Assembly (NCBI GenBank): GCA_019915015.1
Contig: JAHBBC010000023.1
Span: forward strand, 124,001-188,000
Source: Auriscalpium vulgare
Taxonomy: Eukaryota; Basidiomycota; Agaricomycetes; Russulales; Auriscalpiaceae
Direction: 5' to 3'
DNA length: 64,000 bases
Shown: positions 33,047 through 43,856 of the stretch, piece by piece
Position numbering within the stretch: the stretch's first letter is position 1
How the letters are laid out: the number at the start of each line of letters is the position of its first letter
The notes under the pieces: model-generated
Seen by the model: the letters and a program-made list of their open reading frames with translations, nothing else
Databases searched by the model: none
Told to the model about the DNA's origin: nothing
Translations under genes and position numbers: made by a program

Positions 33047-34356
33047 ATGTCAACCCTCGCGGCACCTCGATCGGGTACAGAGCTCAACAACAGCACCGAA
33101 AACCAGCAGCAGTTTGCCGCGGACGTTGCCGCTGCCGTTTCCGCTGCCACCAATGTCGCGCAGACATTCGTCACCTTCGGAAACACGCTGAAGACTTTCG
33201 ACGACATGAATCTTCAGCCGACCAAGTTCGTGCCCGATTGGCAGAATCTGCAAAAGGTATGTGAGCTTAGGCAAATGAAAACGGAAACAAAAGTTGACTT
33301 CGTTTATTAGCGGTTCATCACGATCATGCAGTCAACTAGCACTCAGGCCAGTACTGTTGCAAGTTACTCGTCGAGTCGGTGGTTCCTATCTGCACTACTA
33401 CCAACAGGGCTAACCATTCTCTCGTAGCTTTCGAGCAGCTTCTGACGACTATCCAGGACCCTTCTGTAGAAACAGCTGCAAAAGTCGCCGCGTTGCAGGA
33501 CATCCTCAGCGTAGGTCGCGTTACTTCGCTGGTGCTCCACTCACCTTATCACTTTGCAGAAATTCGAAGGCGTGCAGCGCGACTCGGACTCACTCTCCGT
33601 CTCGCTCCAGCAGCTATCCTCAGATGTGATGAACTCCACGGGCAATTACAGCGGGTTCGCAAAAGACAAGCTTAACAGCGACAACGCGCAGATCTCGAAT
33701 TTGGATGGGCAGATTGGCTCCGCATCGGCAGAGGTGGAGCGCTTGAAGACAGGCGTGAGCATATATATGTCTCTTCAAGTTATTTTCCGTCGCCAAGCTG
33801 ATTAAGAACCGTCTTAGCGCATTGTGGCTGCTATCTCTTGCATTCTGTCGCTTTTGGGGGGTGGCGGCGCGGCTATTGGCCTCACGATCGCCATAAATAG
33901 TGCGCACATCTTTATCGACCAACAAACTTTATGCCGATGCTTATTTTTTCGTCTGATCAGAAAAGCAAGATGCCATCGCGGAGCTTCAGCGTCAAAAACA
34001 AGTCCTTAGTGACCAAGTCTCAGCCATCAACACTGTACAGAACACCCTCAACCTCGCGCCGACCGGCGACATCCTCAACCTCACTACGCACGTCGCCCTA
34101 CTTACTACTGTATGGGAAGACGTGTCCGACAAGTCTACGAAAATAGTTGGATGGCTGAATGATGGCGCAGGCGATTCGGTGAGTTTGATGCTGCGTCTTG
34201 ATGCATCTGCTGGTCTGACGATGTCGCTCGTGGGTGCAGGATATACCGGAGGTGCTGCAGGTCTTCGTTAGTGACGCGGAGACGATATACTTGACCATAG
34301 GGACAGAGTTGCAGAAGTATAGCGAGCAAATCCAGGGGCTCCCCGGTAGTTCTTAA
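33047..34356 (+). CDS. paralogue C of the helical, possibly pore-forming, family
   Basis: Seven exons 33047-33256, 33311-33374, 33428-33510, 33560-33754, 33818-33899, 33961-34178 and 34240-34356 give 969 nt, 322 residues, without a lesion. N-terminal helices, a LQQLSSDV...GYFAKD-type region, a Gly-rich hydrophobic segment at about 185-212 (ILSLLGGGGAAIGLTIAI) and a C-terminal helical part with VWEDVSDKSTKIVGWLNDG. The layout (helix bundle, hydrophobic insert, long helices) suggests a membrane-active helical protein of the HBL/XaxA type; this is inference. No signal peptide is visible, unlike copy A. Confidence 0.6.
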
Positions 34357-34571
34357 CTCACTCTGTCATGTAGCGTAATTTATTATTTTGTCCAATCGAG
34401 TTAGCAACGGACCGATGCTGCGAGGACTCGAGGACCAGTCGCACGGGCTGACACAGGCGGGAGTAGTGACATGGTATCAAGAATCGCGATTGGATATCAA
34501 TACTAGTGTGTACATGATCATCGTGATCTATTGCAAGAAAATGAGTACGCGGTGCTCTGATGTCCAACAGA

Positions 34572-35834
34572 TCATTGTGCCGCGTCGGAGGGCGAAGCCT
34601 CCCTCCTGCTGGCGACCACCGCCTGCAAATCCGCCAGGGCGGCTTCGTCTTCTTCTTCGCCAGGAACACCCCCAACATCCAGAACGAAGCTGGGCCACGA
34701 GAACAAGCCGTACTTGAAAAGTTCCTCGGTCGGAACGGGTGCTTCGCCGTCGGTATCGTCGTCCTGTTCAAACCCCACGTAGAGGTGGCTGAGCACCGTC
34801 AGCTCCCGCCCAAAGCGACGCCAAGTCTTCGACCAGAACATATCTGGCAGGGGGGTGTCTTCGTGTACGATCGCACAGCGGGAGAGCTGCAGGCTGCGAA
34901 GTGTCTTGCCGTGCCGCGCTATGAAATCCTCTGTCCCAATGCAATCCTCTGTCCCAATTACTTCCAGGCGGCCGTCGAACAGCACCCGCCTGAGCGTGAG
35001 TGACTCCAAGTGAGGGTAGGTGAGAAGATGGAAGTTGGGATTTGGAGCGATACCGAGCCAGAGAAAGGCGTCGACATACAGGGAGCGCAGCTCTGTCGCG
35101 GGACGGAGGAGGTTCAGATCTACCTGCGCCCAGAAGTCCTCTTGCTCGGGACATACGTGTGCGTCTTCGTCGCTGTCCTCTGCAAGCATACAGATGTGCA
35201 GATGGTGCAGTGTTCCGCCTATCGCAGGGACGTGTTGTACTTTGTTGACACCGAAACCGTTGGTGAAGGGCATCGGGCAGTGGAGTTCCAGGGAAAGGAG
35301 GGCGGGTAGGGTGCTGGGGACTGCGCCGAGGATGGCCCACTGCAACCGCAGCTCGTGGCTGGGTACATGACTGTCCTCCCATGCGTGCTCCTCGCGGTAG
35401 CGCCGGCAGAATGCGAAAATCAGCGTGTGCAGATGTGGAACTTGGTGGAGGAGTGAGTATGCGTCCGCCAAAGTTGCCCGCAATTCTTCATTTGATTTCT
35501 TGGCGCCTTTTCGCTTCTTCCAAGCAGAGTCTGACAAGATATCCAGGTCAATAAGGTGCGGGCTCGTTGTCACCGTGAAGAATAACGCACCGGACTCTTC
35601 GACATTTTCTTCGAACTCGATCTCCTGGACATGGACTGCAAGCGCGGGAGTGTTGAGGATGTTATGAAGACCCTGCCCGCTCTTTATTGTGGGGGTTACA
35701 TATAGCTTGCGGAATACATCTCGAACCACAAGCTGTTGGAAAGCCCTGTTCACGGCACGTAGTTGACGAAGATCGTGTTTAGAAAGATCGCTGTGTACGA
35801 TTTGGTGGAGTAATTCCACAGGAAGAGATCGCAT
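34572..35834 (-). CDS. F-box protein with leucine-rich-type C-terminal region
   Basis: Exons 35834-35591 and 35530-34572 (60-nt intron, gtgcgt...cag), 400 residues. F-box at the N-terminus (SLPVELLHQIVHSDLSKHDLRQLRAVNRAF), followed by irregular leucine-rich repeats (YPHLESLTLRRVLFDG, HGKTLRSLQLSRC) and an acidic C-terminus (PGEEEDEAAL). Expected to act in SCF ubiquitin ligases, the F-box binding Skp1 and the repeats choosing substrates. The intron is a multiple of three, so its removal is inferred from the paralogues. Intact partner of the remnant at 31390-31760. Confidence 0.85.
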   Translation of the reverse strand: MRSLPVELLHQIVHSDLSKHDLRQLRAVNRAFQQLVVRDVFRKLYVTPTIKSGQGLHNILNTPALAVHVQEIEFEENVEESGALFFTVTTSPHLIDLDILSDSAWKKRKGAKKSNEELRATLADAYSLLHQVPHLHTLIFAFCRRYREEHAWEDSHVPSHELRLQWAILGAVPSTLPALLSLELHCPMPFTNGFGVNKVQHVPAIGGTLHHLHICMLAEDSDEDAHVCPEQEDFWAQVDLNLLRPATELRSLYVDAFLWLGIAPNPNFHLLTYPHLESLTLRRVLFDGRLEVIGTEDCIGTEDFIARHGKTLRSLQLSRCAIVHEDTPLPDMFWSKTWRRFGRELTVLSHLYVGFEQDDDTDGEAPVPTEELFKYGLFSWPSFVLDVGGVPGEEEDEAALADLQAVVASRREASPSDAAQ

Positions 35835-36122
35835 GTATGAAGGGTCCAAAAGCTGAGGTCTTGAGGCTTGGGACAAAAGCGAACAGGAAGGCAAACTAAA
35901 AGCGACTCACTCGGCGCTTCACTCGGCGATTTAGGGCAGGGCGTAATATTCAGACGTAAGTACACCAACACGCACGAATATATTTATTTCTTAGACAACG
36001 CTGATCTAGAAACAAGTGCATCACCACCGTACTGATACGCACGTACTCCTTAGCATGCTACATCCCCAGGAGCCTTCCGACAGGGCTTCGAGCGCCTCGC
36101 TATTGTCTTCCTCGCCTGTACT

Positions 36123-37415
36123 TCACCTGGAATATATCCTCCTGCCTGATGTACCAACATGAGCCTTCAGGGCATCGAGCGCCTCGCGATCGTCTTCCTC
36201 GCCTGGTATATCCTCGTCCTGCTTGATGTAACCGATTCCATCTGACAACAAACTGTAGCGCAGCTCCGGATGTGAGCGTGTCCCCTCGTCTTGCTCGAAC
36301 TCGACGACCAGCTCGCTCAGCACCTCGAGCTCCTCCGTGAACCGGCGCCAGATCGTTGCCCAAAATCTCGCCGGCGCCTCCTCCCACTCGTAGAAGATCG
36401 AGCACTGATGAAGCTCCAGCTTCCTCAGCGTCTTCCCGTGCCGCGCGATGAAGTCCTCCGCGCCGTCGGTGACCGGGTCAGGATAGAGCCCGTAGAACAG
36501 GACGTTCCGGAAGTAGACGCTCTGGAGATGGGGGTATGTAAGGCGCGCGAAGACGACCTCGGGAACTGACCCTATTTCGATGTTCGATTCGAGATGCAGA
36601 GAACGCAGCTCCACCGCCGGCCGGAGAAGACGTTCCTGCGCCTGTTCCCAGAAGTCCTCGAGCGGCTGCTGGAGGGTCGCGCCCTCCATTTCGTCGTCCC
36701 CCAGGAAGTTAAGGTGTAAGTGGTGCAGCCCGCGGACGATGGCGGCAAAGTGCGGCGTGTCGAACAGGTCGTTGCGATGTTGAAGAAGATTGTCGAGGGT
36801 GAGCGTGCGGAGTTTGGGCAGGGGATGGGGGTTATTGGCGATGGCGCCAAGGATGGCCCAGTGCAGGAGCAGCGAATCCGACGGGATGAGGAGCTCCCCT
36901 GAGTCCTCATCCTCATCCCCCTCGTCTTTGGTGAATGTGGACGAGAATTCGAAGGTAAGAGTGTGCAGTGAAGGTGCCAGGTGCAGCAGCGCATATGCCT
37001 CTGCGAGAATTTCCTTGGCAATTGTCGCGTCCTGGTCCTTCGCGCTGGCTTCGCCTTCCCCGTCGCCTCCCTCTTCCGATTCGCTAGCGTCTGACGGAGC
37101 ACCATCTTCAGAACCTGATCAGAGCCATCAGTATACAACAATATGGTGACCAGCGGCATGCGTACCCTGGGATTGCTCAGCCTCTTCTTCTACGAACTCG
37201 ATCTCCTGGACCTGCACGATGAGCTCCGGCATGTTGAGGATGTTCAGCAACCCTCGCGCACTCTTCACGGACGGCGTGACCGTCAGCTTTCGAAACGCGT
37301 CAGCGGACACGATCTTGTTGAAGATCTTGTTCACGGCGCGCAATTGGCGCAGCTCCTTCTCGGAGTCAACGCCACCTGCGATTTCGGACAGCAGTTCGAG
37401 CGAAAAAGTGGACAT
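36123..37415 (-). CDS. F-box protein paralogue
   Basis: Exons 37415-37166 and 37114-36123 (intron 37115-37165), 413 residues, undamaged. F-box start MSTFSLELLSEIAGGV ... LRQLRAVNK, then YPHLQSVYFRNVLFYG and HGKTLRKLELHQC repeats and an acidic tail. It is most like the gene at 54132-55378 (shared NMPELIVQVQEIEF-type region, LRTLTLDNLLQ). Same family and orientation as its neighbours. Confidence 0.85.
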
Positions 37416-38090
37416 TGTTGGGTAGTCTTCCACGGTCGATGACGGGCACTGGAGAATAGGCGCGCGCTTGTGAGCGCTGGCGGGTGGTTGACGATATAGG
37501 GTGAGCCGCGGGAGCGCCGAGCGGGCGAACGCTGCTTGGTTTCACGACTCTTGAGTCTTCATAAGTGCCTCGGATTGTAATTGGAAAGTCTATCAACAGG
37601 TTTGGCGATCAGCTTCCAGCGGCCACTCGATGCTGTTGTGGTGTGATAAGGACTTACGAGGCACACATCTCCTACATCGCGCTGGCGCCTCCAAATGCCC
37701 CCCAATACTCCTTCATTCTAAGAAGCAATGTCTGATACGGTCAGCAGGTCAGTAATGTGCGGGGTTGACGTTGTTGCCAGTCGTAAAACGCACCAACTCG
37801 ACGACGACTCGGAGCTTGTGGAGAAGCCGGAGAAGCCTGTGCGGTTTGCTTCAGCTGTGACAGTCAGCTTCCGGAACGCATCTCGAGACACAAGCTGACA
37901 GAATGTGTCCTGCGGAAACTGAGGGGATCAACAACGCAAGACGGATGCCAATTGAGAGGACGTGTCGGCGGAAGCCTCAAAAGTCGGCTATCCTATCCTA
38001 TCCCGACTCAAGACGGTCGAGTCTCCAGCCATGAAATTTGAGTAAATAGTACAACACGGCCACCGTCGCGACATGTACAGTACATACAGG
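37416..38090. other. intergenic with F-box scrap
   Basis: Apart from the fragment at 37835-37920 I see no gene. Confidence 0.4.
37835..37920 (-). pseudogene. F-box fragment
   Basis: Minus strand reads LVSRDAFRKLTVTAE, the hallmark segment of this local F-box family, with no continuation on either side. Confidence 0.55.
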
Positions 38091-39406
38091 TCATGGGTGT
38101 ATATCCCATTTGATGGCGAGCATATTATTGTGTGCGTCGCGTAAGCTGCTGGCTGCTGCCTCCAACGCCGCGAAGGCGGGGATGTCCTCTTCGTCATCGC
38201 CATTAACGTAGCCTATTGTGAATGCATCGGGCCATTCCCACGCTATATACTCGCAATATCTTTCTGACTCGGACTCCTCCTGCGAGTTGGACTCGACAAG
38301 CCGGTCGAAACCCACACTGAGGTTGGTAAGCACCTCAAGCTCTCGCATATAGCGCTTCCAAATCCTTGACCAGCGGATTGTCGGCGGGGGCCAACTCCGA
38401 TGGACGATCGCGCACCCAAGGAGCTCCAGGCGACGAAGGGTCTTGCCGTGCCGAGCGATAGAATCCTCCGTTCCGATAAATTCCTCATGACCCTCGGGTC
38501 CAACCATGGGGATATTGTTGTCGAAAAGCACGTTGTATAGCTTGAGGGACTCTAAGTGAGGGTACATGAGTGGTTTGAGGTTGAGTGGTGGCTTGACGCC
38601 GAGATACATAAATGCGCCAATGGCGAGGGAGCGCAGATTGTGCGCTGGAGCGAGGAAGCGCAGGTGTATCTGCTTCCAGAAGTCGCTCACCCTGGTAGCT
38701 TTGTATGTCGTCGAGTACACCCCTGTCTCCCGCAAGGATGTCCAGGTGGTGCAAAGCACCGACTATGGCAGCAAGATATTCTGAGTCGTAGAGGACGTTG
38801 CAGAAGGGGCGCAGTTGATGGAGTGTCAGGGAACGGAGGGCTTCGAGGGGGAAGGGGTTGTTCGCGATTGCACCGAGTATGGCCCAGTTCAACTGCAAGG
38901 AATTGCTAGGCGCGAATTCTTCATCGTCATATATGTTTTCCTCCTGGAAGACTTCGCTGAATCTGAACACCAAGGTGTGCAGAGCTGGTGCCAAGTGCAG
39001 GCGCGAATACGCCTCGGCCATGCTCGACCGCAACTGTAGCGCGGCGTCGTGCTCCTCTTCCTCAGCTTCATCCACTTTTAGAATTTCACCATCACGTTCT
39101 GACGCGAGAATTAGTTCGATGATGCCAGTGTGCGGGGTGGCGTAACATAAACGCACCATGATCATTTATGGCGTCTTCGACGAACACGATCTCTTTAACG
39201 TATAATGCAAGTGTGGAGGTAATGAGAATGTTGCGGAGATTACGCCCGCTCTTGACCGTGGGGGTGACTGTCAGCTTGCAGAACACATCTTGAGACACAA
39301 GCTCTTTGAATGTTGCGCTCACGGCGCGCAGTTGACGAAGATCTTGTTCGGAAAAGTCGGCGCTGTGCACGATTTTGTGGAGCAATTCCACAGGGAGAGA
39401 GTCCAT
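38091..39406 (-). pseudogene. F-box gene with one frameshift
   Basis: Exon 39406-39157 (MDSLPVELLHKIVHS ... LRQLRAVSATF) and exon 39098-38091. Within exon 2 the frame changes near 38690-38710: upstream reads VGALHHLDILAGD, downstream SDFWKQIHLRFLAP through YPHLESLKLYN and HGKTLRRLELLGC to the stop. Total length is one base off a multiple of three. No splice site explains it, so a single indel is likely (or an assembly error). Confidence 0.75.
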
Positions 39407-40159
39407 TATGAAGAACGCAGTCTGAGGCTGACAGGAGGTCAGGAAACAAGGAGTTCGACGAGGAATTTTGGAACCCCGATTCGACGCGGTCACGTGCGTT
39501 CTGACTCTGACATTTGAGCCCGTCCCGCAGCGGCGGGACCGGGAATCCATGACGTCGAAGGTCCACCAGCTCACATAATTAGAGCTGGCGACTGCCTGAT
39601 TGTACAACATCTCCTTGCATTTCAACCACATACTCTGAACCTTGACCACCCACGATGTGCTACGAAGTCAAAGAAGGACAGGAGGTTTCGTACGTCACGT
39701 CTAGTTCAGCATCCCAGCGGTTCTTATCCTCGAGTGCAGATGGAACTGGGGCGGAAGCCAGCCGAGCGGCGAGGTCGCCGAGATAGTGAAGGAGGGGAAG
39801 GCTGAGGTGACGAGCAACAAGGTGCGTATTCCTCTTGGCGTCTTCTCCGGCGGCGGGTTGACGAGGGCTTAGGGGAACACTGTTAGTCGCAATGCAAAGG
39901 AGGGCGATCCCGCCGTGAAGATCACTCGCAAAGGGGTACGTATTCAACCGTCCGACTATGCGTCCACTGATGTCGCGGCCGTAGAACGATGTCGTCAAGC
40001 TCGCGCACGAGCTGAATGAGACGGAGTAGGACGGCAATCATGGTGCGGGTTTCGAGCGTAGTCAGTTGTCAAAAATTGTATCGCGCCTGTATCCTACATC
40101 ACCATAAAGACGTCTCGTCGTCGAGAGAAATACTGCGCCCGTTAGTGTGTCGAAGCGCC
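39407..40159. other. intergenic; duplicated at 59000-59590
   Basis: Minus-strand sequence matches 59041-59590 on the plus strand. It contains a reading stretch (VNPPPEKTPRGIRTLLLVT) in both copies, interrupted elsewhere; I cannot name it. It may be remnants of an older gene 3' of the TauD gene. Confidence 0.4.
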
Positions 40160-41590
40160 CTAAGCCTTGAGCTGCAGCACCTCCCTCCTTGACTGCGATT
40201 TTGGGTCAAAGTATGGGCGCTCGCCGATGCTCACAACGCGGTTGCCTTCCCGCTCTTCGAAATAGTCGTGCCTACATCATCAATCAAGATAGGACTGCGA
40301 GCTCGTATGTTGGAAAGCTCACGTAGCGGTGTGATAGTTTGATCGGTTGTCCCAGATCGCGACGTCATTCTTGTTCCAGCGGTAGCGCACCTGCAGGTCG
40401 TGATTCTCTGCAATGTGCCGGAAGAGGTAATCCAGCACAAGGTCGGACTCGTCCTCGCTCAACTCGACGATGCGCTTCGTGAAGCTAGGCAGGAAGAATC
40501 GTTACAATGCATTGGTGAACGGTAGAGCCTGAGGCAGCGCACCCTTTATTGACAAAGATGGACTTGAAGCCGGTGACAGGGTTCGTACGGATGACCGGGC
40601 TATCAAAGTAGTAAGCGTCCCAATGAGAATTGAGCTCTAAAAGGGGAGGTGGTCAAGACTCACTGCACGGCGGTGAGGTCAGTGCCGGTGTTCTCGGGCG
40701 AGCCGCGGTTATCTTGGACACTAATGCCTTGAGCCTCGGCGAACTGCGCAGTCGGGGCTTAGCTCGTTTACATGCAAGCGAAGATAAGACACACCTTGAC
40801 AAAGAAGTTGCCATCATGGCGCGCAGTCAGGCCCTCAAGGAACGCTTTGAAGGTGGGCGACAGCCGGTCGTACGCTTCGTAGCCGCTTGCCCACTACACC
40901 CAAAGTTAACGGGGAAGATAATCGCCATGGATGCACATACCAGGGTGTCGCCGCCAACTGGTAGGTTAGAGAAGCATTGTCGGATGGTTGTACAAATGAG
41001 AAGCAGGGCCCACTTACCGCTGGGAAGTGTGTGCATCTTCAAGATCTGTATGGGTGAAAGTCAGCACTAGATGGCAGCGATGAGACGAGGCCCACGTACC
41101 GCATAGTCAGAAGGTACTGGCTCGAAGGTGATGTCCGCGTGCCAGCCTGTGCTTGCCCGCGCCCTGTCCTTGACATCTGCGCGGGCGATGCCGCTGCCCA
41201 CCAGCCATCAGCGCGCCTCCACCAGCCCGAACTGCACGCAACGCACCCCTTCGACGAAATGACCGAGATCTCCTCGTCCAGCTCCGCGGTCGCGACCGTG
41301 ACAGGGTGCTTGTGCAGCGACGACGACGCGGGCTTGCCCGTGAGCTCGCCCATGCGCTGTGCGAGCACCTTCTGTTGCGCGAGCGTGATGTCCTGCGCGG
41401 AGAAGAACACGACGCCCCGGTGCGCGACGAGCGTAGCGAGGTCGTGAATTAGCTCGTCTGCGTTCGGCGCGGTCAGGAATGCGGAGAGTTGCGTGGAGGC
41501 GTCCGGGAAGCGCGTGCCAATCACGGGCGTCTTGTCGTATGCTGGAAAGGCGGCAAGCGACCCGAGGAGAGTGGTTGGCGCGGGCGACAT
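40160..41590 (-). CDS. TauD/TfdA-type alpha-ketoglutarate-dependent dioxygenase (copy 1)
   Basis: Nine exons: 41590-41247, 41193-41100, 41045-41018, 40957-40941, 40893-40795, 40743-40664, 40599-40543, 40484-40323, 40271-40160; 993 nt, 330 residues. All junctions GT-AG and in frame. The Fe(II) triad is visible as WHAD (His133, Asp135) and His291 in NRSNYHTAT; Arg301/305 in FEEREGNR are candidates for 2-oxoglutarate binding. Conserved blocks LKMHTLPSGGDTLWASGYEAYDRL and FTKRIVELSEDESD are typical of fungal TauD enzymes, which use sulfonates or other small substrates; the actual substrate is unknown. Nearly identical in layout to copy 2 at 57478-58914, in inverted orientation. A TATATGA lies about 65 nt upstream. 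Confidence 0.92.
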
Positions 41591-42024
41591 GGTGGTAGGT
41601 AGTAACAAAAGAGGTTTGGTCCACAGGGCGGGGGTAAATAGGAGGGGTCATATACATGCCGGCGATAAGCCCGTGGGTAACCTGCACGAGGACAGTTTCC
41701 CAAGAGCACGCAATTTGCGAGAATAGGCTTCGTCGATGGCGAGATGTTGACATGTGGGCACTCGATCGCTTTTCATCGGCCGAGGCTCCGGTCGGGCGGA
41801 GTCGGCCGTCGAGCAAAGTATCGGGCCGTGTACACTTTCCGGGCAAGATGGGATGGCATAAAGGATTTGGGAGGATAGAGGAGAAAACACGGACTCGTCA
41901 TCGAACATGATCGAGCTGCCGGCGGCAGGGGCCCAAAGTCTCTGGGGATTGGCCGACATTTCAAGCTGCCACTCGCTCGGAGTCCTACAGCCGTCCTGGG
42001 ATGTCCAATAGTTGGCTAGACTTG

Positions 42025-43320
42025 CTACTCGGTGGAGGCGGCAGACGTAGTTGCCCTTCTGCCAGCTACCACTGCCTGCAAAGACGCAAGCGCCGCTGTG
42101 TCCTCTTCCTCGCCAGGGACATCCACAAAGTCCGGGATGAACCCTTGTCCGTCCAAAAGAACGCAGTACCTGAGCAGTGGTTCCGTCCGCGGACTCTCCC
42201 GTACAGAGTCGGGGTCCTCCCGATGAAACTCGACAATGAGCTCGCTGAGCAACTCCAACTCCTGTTCGTATCGGCGCCATATCATCGACCAGAACCGCTC
42301 CGGTGATTGAAAGCCATGCGTGATCGCGCACCCGACGAGATCCAGGCGTCGGAGAGTCTTTCCGTGTCGCGCAACGAAGTCCTCCGTTCCCACGACGGGA
42401 AGCTGTCCGTCGAATAGCACCCCATCGAGACAAAGCGACTCCAAGTGCGGGTACGCGAGGAGTGTGAATTCAAGTGGCGGCATCACGCCGACCCAGATGT
42501 TTGAGCCAATGTGCAGGGAGCGTAACTCCTTCGCGGGTGAGAGGAGGCGCATAAGCACTTGCTCCCAGAAGTTCTGCAGTGGGTCCTGGTGATACGCGTC
42601 CTCGGCGAGCTCCTCTCCGAGCGCACATATGTGGAGGTTGTGCAATGCGCCGACTATCTTGACGAAAGGCTTTGTGTCGTAGATGTCGTAGATGTCGTCG
42701 TCGTCCCTGTCGCCGGGGAAGGGTAGCATATTATGGAGTGTCAGGGAACGGAGGGCGGGAAGGGGTATGGGATTATTCGCGATTGCACCAAGCATGGCCC
42801 AGTGCAACTGCAGCTCATCGCTAGGCTCGAAGTCATCGTAGTCCCGTGCGTCCTCCTTGAAGATTGGGCTGAAATGGAAGACGATCGAGTGCAGAGCTGG
42901 GGCTTGGTGGAGGAGGGAGTATGCGCTGGCCATGATTGACCGCAGCTCCGACCAATCTTGTGGTCCGCCTTGTTTCATGCCCGCCCTGACTCCAGCAGGG
43001 TCTATGTAACACGATCACTAGGTCAACTTGTGCGCCAATGCAGTGCGCGACGCGTACAGACCCTGATCGTCTCCGATCGGCGGCATGTCCTCCTGGAACT
43101 CGATCTCCTGCACATAAGTTGAAATTGCAGGGGTATTGAGAATGTTGAGGAGACCATTCGCACTCTTCACCGTGGCAGTTACGGCCAGCTTGCGAAACGC
43201 GTCTCGACACACGAGGCTGTGGAATGTCCTGTTCACGGCGCGCAGCTGACGAAGATCGTGCCCAGAAAGCTCGGGGCTGTGCACAATATTGAGGAGGAGT
43301 TCAAGCGGAAGATGATGCAT
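42025..43320 (-). CDS. F-box protein paralogue
   Basis: Exons 43320-43058 and 42985-42025 (intron 42986-43057, gtacgc...cag), 407 residues, no lesion. F-box MHHLPLELLLNIVHSPELSGHDLRQLRAVNR, leucine-rich part with AYPHLESLCLDGVLFDG and HGKTLRRLDLVGC, acidic tail. Best match in the window is the plus-strand gene at 55721-57078; together with the adjacent TauD genes they form the inverted duplication. Confidence 0.85.
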
Positions 43321-43856
43321 CGCTCAACGGTGAAAACCGGAGTACTTGGTGGCACGGTGCGAACGTCCAACAAGACGTCGAACCTGAACAAGCAAGTGCG
43401 GCCAGTGTGCGGCCATGGGCCGGGCCGGCCGGCTGGAAAGCGGGTGTGACGACCGCCGCCCGCGATTTCAATGCTCCAGCTTGTCGACGTCGACCAGATA
43501 TTTCTCCTCAACCGGTACCACTGTGTCCTGAGCCTGCTAAAGTTTGATCTGCCTCAGGGAGACCTACTTATAGAGGTTCTCCGAGCTCCCCCTGTCGCCC
43601 GTCGCCACCTTTATCCTCGGCAGGCTGGGTGGGTATTCGGGTCATAAAGTTCTATATCAATGTTTTCATCGGGATTCATTCAGTGAGTCTGTCCTCAGTG
43701 TACCAGGCGTTCGCACAGTCAACGCTATCAAATTGTAGAATCGCCCCGTACAGTCAGCTTCTCACCCACTTTCGCTATTTCCTCAATCTTCGCTCCGGAG
43801 AAGGACGTTATCACTCTCTCATCCTTTTTCGACTATCCTCGCCCCGAGATGCCGAG
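43321..43856. other. intergenic between divergent F-box and DUF455 genes
   Basis: About 530 bp with no coding signal. Probably carries both promoters; an upstream exon of the following gene could hide here. Confidence 0.4.

Larger units (their letters stand above)
28377..34980 (+). repeat. imperfect tandem segmental duplication of a helical-protein/F-box unit
   Basis: Unit 1 (about 28377-31762) and unit 2 (about 31763-34980 and beyond) share, in order, a leader block, a helical-protein gene (B, C) and a convergent F-box gene (remnant, intact). Coding parts of B and C are nearly collinear. Confidence 0.7.
39466..43320 (-). repeat. inverted segmental duplication, left copy
   Basis: Contains F-box gene (42025-43320), TauD gene (40160-41590) and downstream DNA to 39466 on the minus strand. 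The same order occurs on the plus strand at 55721-59600. Between the copies lie about 12 kb of single-copy genes and one more F-box gene. Confidence 0.8.
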
